Origin: Sphingomonadales bacterium UBA2683
GTDB taxonomy: Bacteria > Pseudomonadota > Alphaproteobacteria > Sphingomonadales > Sphingomonadaceae
Direction of reading: 5' to 3'
Length of the DNA stretch: 64,000 nt
Assembly: GCA_002354635.1 (NCBI GenBank)
Contig: DELZ01000005.1
Span: forward strand, 147,009-211,008
Positions 9,318 to 17,794 of this stretch are shown piece by piece. A program made the position numbers and the translations under genes. Position 1 is the stretch's first letter. The number at the start of each line of letters is the position of its first letter. Below the pieces are notes generated by a model that ran no database searches, was not told where the DNA came from, and saw only the letters and a program-made list of their open reading frames with translations.

Positions 9318-9353
9318 CAAGCGGACGGATGTCCGCGCCCGGCGCTTGAGGTC
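9318..9353 (+). repeat. Structured repeat element, copy B
   Basis: CAA, then a 6-bp hairpin GCGGAC-GGAT-GTCCGC (9321-9336), then GCCCGGCGCTTGAGGTC (9337-9353). The tail is identical to copy A at 19-35. The stem differs from copy A at three base pairs, all compensated. The element may extend 5' to about 9253 (a GC-rich stretch with further self-complementarity), but copy A is truncated there. Here no credible gene follows on the + strand. Confidence 0.6.
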
Positions 9354-9364
9354 AAGAAAATGAA

Positions 9365-10375
9365 TTACTCCATCCCCGCGATCCACGCGCGCAGCAGCGC
9401 CACGCCCTCATCATGCACCACGGTCCGCCCCACTTCCGGCATGCTGATCCCCGGATCGAGGCTGTTCAGCCGGTAGATCATGATGCTGCCATCCGGATCG
9501 CCGGGGGCAATGTCGAAATCATGGGTGCCGCTGCCGCGTCCTGCCGCCACCGGCCGCTTGTTGATTCCGATCCGCACCGGCATCGTCTCTTCATAGGTCA
9601 GGAACAGGCCGGAGTTGCTCGCCGACCCGTTGACATTGTGACAATGGGCGCAATTGACATCGAGATAGCCGCGCGCCCGGTCGTTCAGCGGCGCGCTCGC
9701 CTCTCCCCACCCGGGCACCCGATAGTCGACGGCGGGTTCCTTGTCGATCAGGCCGAGCCGCGCAAGATCCGCCAGCTGCCCGCCATGCGTCAGATTGCGC
9801 GCCTTCGGACCGATCGGCGTCACCGCGCCGGACAGCGCGTGGCATTCCTTGCACTGGTTCTTGTTGGGCACGCCATAGTCGATTTCATGTTCCCGGCCCG
9901 ACGGATCGTTGAAGGTCAACGGAATCCGTTGCCCCGCCACCTTCAGCCGGGCCTCCGTCTGCTCCGCGTTCCAGACATAGGGCAGGGCCAGCCAGCCATC
10001 GGCACGGTGCAGCAGCACCCGTGTCTCGAGCAACCGCGGCTTGCCATCGATCTCGTAGCCAAAGCTCTTGATCAGCGCCGATCCGACCGGAAACGCGAGC
10101 AGGCCGTCACCATCGGCTTTCGCCTGCTGGCCGGGCGGCACATAGATAAACCGGTATTTCTCGGCATAGTCGGAGAACAGCGGCATGTTCAGCCGATAGG
10201 GCACCACCCGGTCGTTCGGCTGCCAGCCGGCGCCATCCTTGAAGAACCGGTAGTCGGAGAGCAGCTTCGGCAAACCACCTGACAGAATGACCGCATCCGC
10301 CACCGGCTGCGGCGCTCGCGCACCAGCGGAAAAGGCCAGCCCCAGAACGGCGCAGACAGACAGCAGCAGACGCAT
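9365..10375 (-). CDS. Di-haem c-type cytochrome-like protein, SO_2930/HNE_0200 family
   Basis: A 336-residue exported protein with a signal peptide (about 1-20). Two CxxCH haem-binding motifs are visible, CKECH (about 178-182) and CAHCH (about 245-249). The N-terminal half contains ILSGGLPKLLSDYRFF and YSLFSDYAEKYRF-like segments typical of the family. It is recognised as the partner that regularly occurs next to SO_2929-type beta-helix proteins. Its start codon overlaps the stop of that gene by one base (TAATG), so the two are translationally coupled. The function of the pair has not been established to my knowledge. Confidence 0.8.
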   Translation of the reverse strand: MRLLLSVCAVLGLAFSAGARAPQPVADAVILSGGLPKLLSDYRFFKDGAGWQPNDRVVPYRLNMPLFSDYAEKYRFIYVPPGQQAKADGDGLLAFPVGSALIKSFGYEIDGKPRLLETRVLLHRADGWLALPYVWNAEQTEARLKVAGQRIPLTFNDPSGREHEIDYGVPNKNQCKECHALSGAVTPIGPKARNLTHGGQLADLARLGLIDKEPAVDYRVPGWGEASAPLNDRARGYLDVNCAHCHNVNGSASNSGLFLTYEETMPVRIGINKRPVAAGRGSGTHDFDIAPGDPDGSIMIYRLNSLDPGISMPEVGRTVVHDEGVALLRAWIAGME

Positions 10376-11571
10376 TAGCGGATCGCGTCCTCCATCGCCT
10401 CTGGCAGCGTAATCGGAGTCAGCTGCCGGCCGTCAAAGGGTTCTGTAGCTCCCTCGATCAGGGCCGGCTTGGCCTCGGTCAGCGGCTGGCCGGGCGCGGT
10501 CAGCCCCATCGACAGGATCGCCACATCGTCCCCGATCAGGATATTCTCGCCGGTGCCGTCCTCGATGATCGGCGGAATCGCGCCGCCAAAGGCCGCTTTC
10601 AGCTGGTCACCACCGGGGAAGGCGGGCTTGTAGCCGGCCCGGCCATGGATATTCTCGAAAACCCGGACGCCGATCGGTTTCGGGTTGTAATTGGGATCGT
10701 CCTGGCCCTTGGTATAGGATACGATCAGGATATTGCCGGTGCCATTTTCGGCGAGCCGGTTCTCGAACACCTCGACTTCATAATGCGACATCACCATGAT
10801 CCCCATGCCGGTCGGGACTTCTGCGACAATATTGCCTTCGGGCGCGAAATTGGGGGTGTTATTGTCGACCACGATATTGTCGAACACCCGGACGTTGCGG
10901 CCGCCCTGTTTCGGGATATTGGGCAGGTCGAACACCAGTATGCCACCAGTGTTGTTGACCGCGATATTGTTATAGACATCCGCCCCGATGCTGTTCTCGA
11001 TCTCGATGCCGGCGACGTTGAACCGCGCGACGCTGTTGCGGACGATGATATTTTCCGACTGGCCGACATAGATGCCGGCATCGGACGATCCGATCGTGGT
11101 GACGCTGTCGACCAGCACATTCTTGCTTTCGACCGGATAGATCGCATAGGCGCCATTTTCCGGATGCGGTCCGCGGGTCCATTCCACTCGGATCTTGTAA
11201 TAGACGATATCGTCCGCACCCTTTGACTTGATGCCGTCGCCCTTGCTGTCCTCGATCGCGAAATCGCGCAGCACGACATGGTCCGACGTCACCAGCAGAC
11301 CTTCGCCCGCGCCGAGCTGTCCGGCAAAATTGAGCACCGTCTGGTCCATGCCAGCACCCCGGATGGTCACGCCGTCGACATCGAGCGACAGGCCGTCGAC
11401 CAGATCAAAGCGGCCCGCGCCCAGTTCTACGACATCGCCCGGTTCGGCGAGGATCAAGGCTTCCTGAAGTCGTTCCTGGGCATCGGCACCGGGCGCGACG
11501 GTAACGGTTTTTGCGAGTGAAGGGGCGCTCAGGCACAGCGCGGTGGCAACCAATAGACTGCGTATCATCAT
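10375..11571 (-). CDS. Parallel beta-helix repeat protein, SO_2929 family
   Basis: A 398-residue exported protein with a right-handed parallel beta-helix made of repeated V-x-V-x-x-N/D coils between about residues 60 and 320 (for example NIIVRNSVARFNVAGIEIEN). The start MMIRSLLVATALCLSAPSLA gives a signal peptide and has GGAGGAG 7 nt upstream; a longer frame to 11607 lacks both. The fold resembles pectate-lyase-like carbohydrate enzymes, but no catalytic set is evident. It is the first gene of a tightly coupled pair with the di-haem protein. Confidence 0.8.
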   Translation of the reverse strand: MMIRSLLVATALCLSAPSLAKTVTVAPGADAQERLQEALILAEPGDVVELGAGRFDLVDGLSLDVDGVTIRGAGMDQTVLNFAGQLGAGEGLLVTSDHVVLRDFAIEDSKGDGIKSKGADDIVYYKIRVEWTRGPHPENGAYAIYPVESKNVLVDSVTTIGSSDAGIYVGQSENIIVRNSVARFNVAGIEIENSIGADVYNNIAVNNTGGILVFDLPNIPKQGGRNVRVFDNIVVDNNTPNFAPEGNIVAEVPTGMGIMVMSHYEVEVFENRLAENGTGNILIVSYTKGQDDPNYNPKPIGVRVFENIHGRAGYKPAFPGGDQLKAAFGGAIPPIIEDGTGENILIGDDVAILSMGLTAPGQPLTEAKPALIEGATEPFDGRQLTPITLPEAMEDAIR

Positions 11572-11665
11572 ATATCTCTCCTCCAAGAAGCAAAGATAAT
11601 GCCGCAAAATGTCGTCGCTGCCAAGGGCATTGACACGAATGTCAGTTAATCAGGCGAAAGCGGGC

Positions 11666-12361
11666 TCAGCCGCCCGCCAGTATCCATTCGATCGCCGCAT
11701 CGGCGTGAATTTCGGTGCTGTCATAGATTGGCAGTATATTCGCCTTGGTGTCGATGATCAGGTCCAGTTCGGTAGAGCCGAGCACCACCGCCTCGACATC
11801 GCCCTTGGCGATATTGGTGATATAGGTCTTCATCGTCCGCTCGGACTCGCGCTTGGACTGATTGAACATCAGCTCCTCGTAAATGATCCGGTCGATCTCC
11901 TCGACCCGCTCTTCATCCGGTGGCGTCAGGCTGATGCCCTTGCCCACCAGACGCTTGCGATAAAATCCCTCGGTCATCACGTTGCGTGAACCAATCAGGG
12001 TCGCCGTCTTCACCCCGTCGGTGACCATCCTGTCACCCACGCAATCGGCAATGTGGAGGATTGGCACGCCCACTTCCGGCTGCACCTGATCATAGATCTT
12101 GTGCATCGCATTGGAGCAGATCAGGATCGCAGTCGCGCCGCTTTGCTCCAGCCTTTTGGCTGCCCGGGTCATCAGACCTGCGGCGGCTTCCCAGTCGTCA
12201 TTGGACTGCAGCCGGGCATAGTCGCTGAAATTCACGCTTTCGATCAGCATATGCGCGCTGGAAAAGCCGCCCAGACGCTTTTGCACGATACTGTTGATCC
12301 GCGTGTAATAGCTGGCTGTCGATACCCAGCTCATCCCGCCAATCAGGCCAATTTTACGCAT
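11666..12361 (-). CDS. Aspartate/glutamate racemase-family protein, second catalytic Cys replaced by Ser
   Basis: A 231-residue member of the Asp/Glu/hydantoin racemase superfamily. It starts MRKIGLIGGMSW and contains the first catalytic cysteine in ILICSNAMHK (about 82-91). At the second site, where relatives have LGCTE, this protein reads VVLGSTELDLI (about 195-205), so Cys is replaced by Ser. The family interconverts D- and L-amino acids by a two-base cysteine mechanism. The substitution suggests one-directional or altered activity, which is inference. It is transcribed alone, between the beta-helix gene and pntB. Confidence 0.8.
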   Translation of the reverse strand: MRKIGLIGGMSWVSTASYYTRINSIVQKRLGGFSSAHMLIESVNFSDYARLQSNDDWEAAAGLMTRAAKRLEQSGATAILICSNAMHKIYDQVQPEVGVPILHIADCVGDRMVTDGVKTATLIGSRNVMTEGFYRKRLVGKGISLTPPDEERVEEIDRIIYEELMFNQSKRESERTMKTYITNIAKGDVEAVVLGSTELDLIIDTKANILPIYDSTEIHADAAIEWILAGG

Positions 12362-12398
12362 TAAAGTTACAATCCCTGAAATATACTGAGGTCAGCGT

Positions 12399-13874
12399 CT
12401 ATAGCGCTTTGACAATTTCCTCGCACATTTTCTTCGCGTCGGAAAGCAGCATCATGGTCTGGTCCATATAAAAGACTTCATTGTCGACCCCGGCATAGCC
12501 GACACCGCCCATCGACCGCTTGACGAAGAATATCGTCTTGGCCTTCTCGACATCAAACACAGGCATGCCGTAAATCGGCGATCCCTTGTCGGTTTTCGCC
12601 GCCGGATTGACCACGTCATTGGCCCCGATGATGAACGCGACATCGGCCTGTGCAAATTCGCTGTTGATATCTTCCAGCTCGAACACCTCGTCATAAGGCA
12701 CATTGGCCTCGGCCAGCAGCACGTTCATATGGCCCGGCATCCGGCCCGCAACGGGGTGGATCGCATATTTGACGTTGACGCCTTCTTCCTTCAGCAGATC
12801 GGCCATTTCGCGGACGGCATGCTGGGCTTGCGCCACCGCCATGCCATAGCCCGGAATGATGATCACATTTTCCGCCTGCTTCATCATATAGGCGGCATCT
12901 TCGGCCGACCCGCGTTTCCACGGACGGTCGATCTTGGCGGCGCCATCGGCAGGCCCGCTTTCCGCACCAAAGCCGCCGGCGATCACGCTGATGAAGCTGC
13001 GGTTCATCGCCTTGCACATGATATAGGACAGGATCGCACCGGATGATCCGACCAGCGCACCGGTGATGATCATCGCCGTATTGCCCAGGGTGAAGCCCAT
13101 GGCCGCGGCCGCCCAGCCGGAATAGCTGTTCAGCATCGACACCACCACCGGCATGTCGGCGCCGCCGATCGGGATGATCAGCAAAAATCCGATCAGGAAG
13201 CTCAGCCCGACAATGGTCCAGAAGACCGGTCCCGTGCCCACCGTCGGCGCAATCGCGAAATAGGCGGTGAGGCCGATAATCCCGGCGAGCACACCCAGAT
13301 TGATGACATGGCGCAGCGGCAGCATGATCGGCGCCCCCGACATATTGCCGTTGAGTTTCAGAAAGGCGATGACAGAACCGGAGAAGGTAATCGCACCAAT
13401 GGCGACACCCAGACCCAGTTCGACCCGGCTGACCGTCAATATTTCTCCCGTCGCATCGAGGATGCCAAAGGCACCCGGATTGAGATAGGCGGCGATACCG
13501 ACCAGCACCGCGGCCATGCCGACCAGCGAGTGAAAACCCGCCACCAGTTGCGGCATATCGGTCATCGCGATCTTGCGCGCGGTGACAAAGCCGATGCCGC
13601 CACCGATCAGGATCGCCACGCCAATTTCAGGCAGGCTGGCGATACTGTGGGTCACCAGCGTGGTGACCACGGCGATCAGCATCCCGACCATGCCAAAGCG
13701 GTTGCCTTTCCGGCTCGATTCGGGCGACGACAGGCCGCGCAGCGCCAGAATGAACAATACGCCCGCGACCAGATAGGCTGCTGCCACCCAGGGATTTACA
13801 GGTTCGCCGGAAGAGGCCAGCGCCGGTGTGGAAAACAGCAACGCCGCCGCGCCAATCAATGCATTCCGCATCAT
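12399..13874 (-). CDS. pntB: NAD(P) transhydrogenase subunit beta
   Basis: The membrane plus NADP(H)-binding subunit of proton-translocating transhydrogenase, which makes NADPH from NADH using the proton gradient. An N-terminal hydrophobic segment is followed by about nine TM helices (to about residue 290). The soluble domain III contains IIPGYGMAVAQAQHAV and INSEFAQADVAFIIGANDVVNP. The start was set at the ATG overlapping the pntAB stop by 4 nt (ATGA). The longer frame runs through pntAB. It is the last gene of the operon. Confidence 0.95.
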   Translation of the reverse strand: MMRNALIGAAALLFSTPALASSGEPVNPWVAAAYLVAGVLFILALRGLSSPESSRKGNRFGMVGMLIAVVTTLVTHSIASLPEIGVAILIGGGIGFVTARKIAMTDMPQLVAGFHSLVGMAAVLVGIAAYLNPGAFGILDATGEILTVSRVELGLGVAIGAITFSGSVIAFLKLNGNMSGAPIMLPLRHVINLGVLAGIIGLTAYFAIAPTVGTGPVFWTIVGLSFLIGFLLIIPIGGADMPVVVSMLNSYSGWAAAAMGFTLGNTAMIITGALVGSSGAILSYIMCKAMNRSFISVIAGGFGAESGPADGAAKIDRPWKRGSAEDAAYMMKQAENVIIIPGYGMAVAQAQHAVREMADLLKEEGVNVKYAIHPVAGRMPGHMNVLLAEANVPYDEVFELEDINSEFAQADVAFIIGANDVVNPAAKTDKGSPIYGMPVFDVEKAKTIFFVKRSMGGVGYAGVDNEVFYMDQTMMLLSDAKKMCEEIVKAL

Positions 13875-14167
13875 TTGCGCTCCTTCTTCTTGTACATCGC
13901 GAGCATCCGCTCGGTGACGGCAAATCCGCCGAAAATATTCACGCTCGCCAGGACAACGCCGACCAGACCCAGCCATTTGGCCGTCTGCCCACCGTCCGCC
14001 TGCGATCCCGCCGCCGCCGCAATCAGCGCCCCGACGATGATCACCGAGCTGATCGCATTGGTCACCGCCATCAGCGGTGTGTGCAGGGCCGGTGTCACCG
14101 ACCAGACGACATAATAGCCGACAAAACAGGCCATCACGAAAATCGACAGAATTGATATAAAATCCAT
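13871..14167 (-). CDS. pntAB: NAD(P) transhydrogenase subunit alpha part 2 (membrane part)
   Basis: A 98-residue integral membrane subunit with about three TM helices (MDFISILSIFVMACFVGYYV, then NAISSVIIVGALIAAAAG, then WLGLVGVVLASVNIFGGF). It corresponds to the C-terminal domain of one-piece PntA enzymes. The chosen ATG at 14167 lies 10 nt after pntA. Its stop overlaps the pntB start. The split pntA arrangement is common in alphaproteobacteria. Confidence 0.93.
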   Translation of the reverse strand: MDFISILSIFVMACFVGYYVVWSVTPALHTPLMAVTNAISSVIIVGALIAAAAGSQADGGQTAKWLGLVGVVLASVNIFGGFAVTERMLAMYKKKERK

Positions 14168-14177
14168 TGCTAACCCC

Positions 14178-15308
14178 CTAGTTCGCCAGAAGGCGCTCAT
14201 TCACAACCTTGCCATCTCTGGTCAGTCTTATGCCGATCGTCACCTCGTCGTCATCGGGCAGCACCGGCCGCTTGGCCTCTTCGTCCCAATAGGCGCTGAG
14301 GAAATTATAGAGATTGCGCGAAAACAGCGCCGAGCTGTCCGCTGCCATCATCGCCGCTATATTGCGCGCACCGATAATCTTGACGCCATGTTTCTCGACC
14401 ACTTGGCCTGCGACGGCGCCCTCGACATTGCCGCCCTGCTCCGCAGCCAGATCGACGATCACGCTGCCGGTCCGCATCGTCGCGATCTGCGCGTCCGAGA
14501 TCAGGCGCGGCGCGGCGCGGCCGGGGATCAGCGCGGTGGTGATCACAATATCCTGTTTCGCAATATGGCTGGAAACCAGTTCCGCCTGCGCCTTCTGATA
14601 TTCCTCGCTCATTTCGGTGGCATAGCCGCCCGAACCTTCGCCCTCGATGCCCTCGACCGATTCCACAAAAATCGGTTTGGCGCCGAGCGACTGGATCTGT
14701 TCCTTGGTGGCGCTGCGCACATCGGTCGCGCTGACCTGCGCGCCCAGTCGCCGGGCGGTGGCAATCGCCTGCAAACCGGCAACCCCGACCCCCATGACGA
14801 AACAGCGTGCCGCCGAAACCGTGCCGGCTGCGGTCATCATCATCGGAAAGACGCGGCCATATTCGTTGGCCGCCAGCAGCACCGCCTTGTAACCCGACAG
14901 ATTGGATTGCGACGACAATATATCCATCGACTGGGCGCGGGTGATCCGCGGCATGAATTCCATCGCCAGCGCGTCAATGCCCAGCTTGGCATATTCGTCG
15001 ACCCGCTTGCGCTCGCCGAACGGATTGAGACCGGCGACCAGCCAGGCCCCTTTTTTTATGCCTTTCAGCGATTGCGGATCGGGACCCTGCACGCCCAGCA
15101 CGATGTCGGCATCCTTGAGCACCGCCTGGCGGGTACCGATGGTCGCGCCCATGTCCTGATAATCGGTATCGGCGACGGCAGCGGATTCACCCGCGCCCTT
15201 TTCGACTGCCATGGTCGCACCCAGGGCAATGAACTTCTTGACCGTTTCGGGCGACGCACTGACGCGCGCTTCGCCGTCGGCGAGTTCCTTCAATACCGCA
15301 ATTTTCAC
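14178..15308 (-). CDS. pntA: NAD(P) transhydrogenase subunit alpha part 1 (NAD-binding)
   Basis: The soluble domain I of transhydrogenase (about 376 residues), related to alanine dehydrogenase. It binds NAD(H) through a Rossmann motif GVGVAGLQAIATARRLGA (about 174-191). The N-terminus KIAVLKELADGEARVSASPETV is typical. I prefer the GTG at 15308, which has TTGGA 7 nt upstream, over the TTG at 15320. The stop of the small membrane-protein gene lies 16 nt upstream, so pntA, pntAB and pntB follow it in one probable operon. Confidence 0.93.
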   Translation of the reverse strand: MKIAVLKELADGEARVSASPETVKKFIALGATMAVEKGAGESAAVADTDYQDMGATIGTRQAVLKDADIVLGVQGPDPQSLKGIKKGAWLVAGLNPFGERKRVDEYAKLGIDALAMEFMPRITRAQSMDILSSQSNLSGYKAVLLAANEYGRVFPMMMTAAGTVSAARCFVMGVGVAGLQAIATARRLGAQVSATDVRSATKEQIQSLGAKPIFVESVEGIEGEGSGGYATEMSEEYQKAQAELVSSHIAKQDIVITTALIPGRAAPRLISDAQIATMRTGSVIVDLAAEQGGNVEGAVAGQVVEKHGVKIIGARNIAAMMAADSSALFSRNLYNFLSAYWDEEAKRPVLPDDDEVTIGIRLTRDGKVVNERLLAN

Positions 15309-15324
15309 ACTAGATTCCAATCCG

Positions 15325-15447
15325 TTAGGAAATGAGAATGACCACCAATATCGTCACCAGAGCCGTCAGAATCGTCCCGACCTTCAGCAAAGACAGAAAT
15401 TTCCCGTAAGTTTCCTCGGCGGTGCCCAATTTATCATTCACAGTCAT
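15325..15447 (-). CDS. Small membrane protein resembling aa3-type cytochrome c oxidase subunit IV
   Basis: A 40-residue ORF beginning MTVNDKLGTAEETYGKFLSL and ending in a single TM helix (VGTILTALVTILVVILIS). It has GGGGA 5 nt before the ATG. The acidic/amphipathic start with a T-Y-x-x-F-type segment and one C-terminal helix resemble the alphaproteobacterial COX4_pro_2 family of tiny aa3 oxidase subunits. It is encoded immediately upstream of pntA. Whether it serves the oxidase or the transhydrogenase cannot be decided here. Confidence 0.7.
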   Translation of the reverse strand: MTVNDKLGTAEETYGKFLSLLKVGTILTALVTILVVILIS

Positions 15448-15617
15448 GATTTCCCCAATTTCTTATTTGTAAAACTGACGCGAGGTGTAACCCTATATTA
15501 CCGGGGGCTCAAGTCTTACCCACCGTCATTTTGGATAGAATTTTTATCGCTCCTTTAATCGGCTCTTTACCGGTTGCCGCTATGAAAATGCTTCATTGTG
15601 GGACAATCGGGATAAAA

Positions 15618-17045
15618 ATGGCACTAAACGGCACAAAATTACTGCTGCTGATCGATGATGAGCCGGCGCAATGCCGCTTGATTTCGGCGCTCGCTTCGCG
15701 CGCGGGTTTCCGTACGATCTATGCCCGCGACGCGGAGACCGCGATCGCGACGCTCGGCACGCAGGACGGGATGATGCTCGATGCCATCATTCTCGACCAC
15801 TGGGTGCCGGGATCTGAAGCGACCGAGCTGATTATCGAACTGAAAGCCCGGCGCCCTGCCTTGCCGATCCTGATGCTTACCGCCGTCGGATCGATTGCCG
15901 AAGCCGTCGACGCTGTCCGCGCCGGTGCCACGGATTATCTGATCAAGCCGGTCGCTCCCGAATCGATGCTGCAGGCGCTCAACGCCGCCGTCGAATCGTC
16001 CAGGGACGACGGCGAGCTGCGCCCGCTCAGCGAAAAAATTTCGGTGCCGCTCGCGTTCGAGGAAATTGTCGGTGCCGCGCCCGCCTTCCGTGCGGCGCTG
16101 GCGATCGCCGCAAAGGCCGCGCGTGCGCGCGTGCCGGTGCTGATCGAAGGCGAAGGCGGCGTTGGCAAGGAAGTCATCGCCGATGCCATCCACGCCGCCA
16201 GCCCGCGATCGAAAATGCCGATGCTGAAGCTCAATTGCGGCGCCATTACCGGGAATCTGCTTGATTCGATCCTGTTTGGACACGAAAAGGGCGCGTTTAC
16301 GGGCGCCTTTGACCGCAAGATCGGCCTGCTCCAGCAGGCCGAAGGCGGCACGATATTCCTCGACGAGGTCGACCGGATTCCACCGGAAACCCAGGTCCGC
16401 CTGCTGCGCTTCCTGAAACATTCCGATATCCAGCCGCTCGGCAGTCCGAACAGCTTCCAGCTCGACGTACGGGTCATTGCCGCGACCAATCGCACGCTCC
16501 AGCGCGAAGTCGAAAAAGACAATTTCCGCGAGGATCTCTTTTATCAGATGAACGTGGTGCAGCTCACCATTCCGCCGCTGCGCGACCGGACCGGCGACAT
16601 TCCGGCGCTGGCGCGCCATTTTCTGGCTCGCCTTGCGCTCCAGCCGGGCCTGCGCAGTCTGGGCATTACCGACGAAGCGCTCAGCCTGTTGCGCAGCTAT
16701 CGCTGGCCGGGCAATGTCCGGCAACTCCAGAGCGTATTGTTCCGGGCCGCGGTGATGTGCGATCACAATGCCCTGAGCTGCGAAGAATTTCCCCAGATTG
16801 CTTCCTTTGTCGCCGAATCCGGAGACGCCGAGCCGCATCTGATGAACAGTCCGGAAGGCATCGGTATCACGCTCTATTGCGAAGACGGCAATTTGCGACC
16901 GCTGGAAGAGATCGAAGCCGATGTCATCCGCCTCGCCATCGGCCACTATCGCGGCCGGATGACCGAAGTCGCCCGGCGTCTGGGTATCGGGCGCTCGACT
17001 CTCTATCGCAAGCTGGCCGATCTGGGCATTGACAACGCAGCCTGA
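15618..17045 (+). CDS. Sigma-54-dependent response regulator (NtrC family)
   Basis: A 475-residue three-domain activator. The receiver domain (about 5-125) has the acidic pair LLLIDDEP, the phosphoacceptor Asp in IILDHWVPG, MLTAVG and LIKPV. The AAA+ domain (about 150-390) has Walker A EGEGGVGKE, the sigma-54 contact loop GAFTGA (intact), and FLDEVDRIP. A Fis-type HTH closes it (MTEVARRLGIGRSTLYRKL). I chose the ATG at 15618 (MALNGTKLLLLIDDEP); upstream in-frame starts add an unlikely leader. No histidine kinase is adjacent, so the stimulus is unknown. Confidence 0.9.
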   Translation: MALNGTKLLLLIDDEPAQCRLISALASRAGFRTIYARDAETAIATLGTQDGMMLDAIILDHWVPGSEATELIIELKARRPALPILMLTAVGSIAEAVDAVRAGATDYLIKPVAPESMLQALNAAVESSRDDGELRPLSEKISVPLAFEEIVGAAPAFRAALAIAAKAARARVPVLIEGEGGVGKEVIADAIHAASPRSKMPMLKLNCGAITGNLLDSILFGHEKGAFTGAFDRKIGLLQQAEGGTIFLDEVDRIPPETQVRLLRFLKHSDIQPLGSPNSFQLDVRVIAATNRTLQREVEKDNFREDLFYQMNVVQLTIPPLRDRTGDIPALARHFLARLALQPGLRSLGITDEALSLLRSYRWPGNVRQLQSVLFRAAVMCDHNALSCEEFPQIASFVAESGDAEPHLMNSPEGIGITLYCEDGNLRPLEEIEADVIRLAIGHYRGRMTEVARRLGIGRSTLYRKLADLGIDNAA

Positions 17046-17056
17046 TTTTTGAGCTT

Positions 17057-17119
17057 CTGTTGGATTTGACATTTTCGGCCAAATCCAACAGGTCTCCCCT
17101 GCCCTTGGGGCCAGGGGGA
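17057..17119. repeat. Two adjacent inverted repeats between regulator and lipoprotein genes
   Basis: A perfect 12-bp inverted repeat CTGTTGGATTTG-N11-CAAATCCAACAG (17057-17091) is followed by a second hairpin of the form TCCCCTG...CAGGGGGA (about 17095-17119). Neither arm is followed by a T-run on either strand, so these are not ordinary intrinsic terminators. Confidence 0.6.
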
Positions 17120-17181
17120 ATCCGTCACCGATCCAACATGCCCATTGATGTTTCTCCCCGCTGGTCTTAAGTCTGGCTTAT

Positions 17182-17787
17182 ATGAAAAACATGCTTCCAA
17201 TTCTTCCATTCGGTGCCGCCCTGTCGCTCGCACTGCTCCTTTCTGCCTGCGGAAAACAGGAAGCGGTCGGCGACGTTCCGTCGAGCGAGGAACTCGCTCG
17301 GCAAGCGGATGCCGCGAGCCAGGCCATCCGTGACGAAGCGATTGCCTTGGAAGAGGGGGGCGCGAATACCGCAATCGACCTCACCAGCATGGAAAGCTAT
17401 ACCAATGCCCTGCGCGGCTACTCGATCATGGTCCCGAGCGGCTGGACGGTCGATGAGACAGCCAGCGACGACAATGGCCGGGTGTTCACCGAAACGGCAG
17501 GCGGAGGAAAACTCGCGGTCAGTTGGGTAGAAAATCGCGAAGATGCGGCCTGGAGCAAGGCGGTGCAGCAAGTCGAGGACGGCAATGACACCATGCAGGG
17601 CAACGCAGTCGGCAAAAATGAATATCGCGCTTCCGGCGTTTTGACCAATGGTCTGAAATCAAGCATGCGGCTGCTCCGCAAACCCGATGGCACAATGGTG
17701 GAGGCGCAGGTCAGCTATGCCGTCGACCAAGCCAAGTCTATGGACCCGCTGGCTTCAGCGATCCTGGACAGCCTGACGTTGCAATAA
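17182..17787 (+). CDS. Putative lipoprotein of unknown function
   Basis: A 201-residue protein with a lipoprotein signal peptide: hydrophobic core PFGAALSLALLLSAC and lipobox LLSAC at about residues 19-23. The mature part has a short helical acidic region (about 30-60). It then has a domain with MVPSGWTVDETASDDNGRVF and GKLAVSWVENRE that looks like the small alpha/beta fold of periplasmic PsbP/DcrB-type proteins. That comparison is weak. It is convergent with the helicase gene, 7 nt between stops. Confidence 0.7.
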   Translation: MKNMLPILPFGAALSLALLLSACGKQEAVGDVPSSEELARQADAASQAIRDEAIALEEGGANTAIDLTSMESYTNALRGYSIMVPSGWTVDETASDDNGRVFTETAGGGKLAVSWVENREDAAWSKAVQQVEDGNDTMQGNAVGKNEYRASGVLTNGLKSSMRLLRKPDGTMVEAQVSYAVDQAKSMDPLASAILDSLTLQ

Positions 17788-17794
17788 CAACAGA

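Noticed and set aside
9255..9476. An ORF running through the structured repeat copy B, including the ATG after GAGGT
   Set aside because: Most of it is antisense to the 3' end of the di-haem cytochrome gene and it encodes no recognisable product. The ATG after the repeat seems fortuitous.
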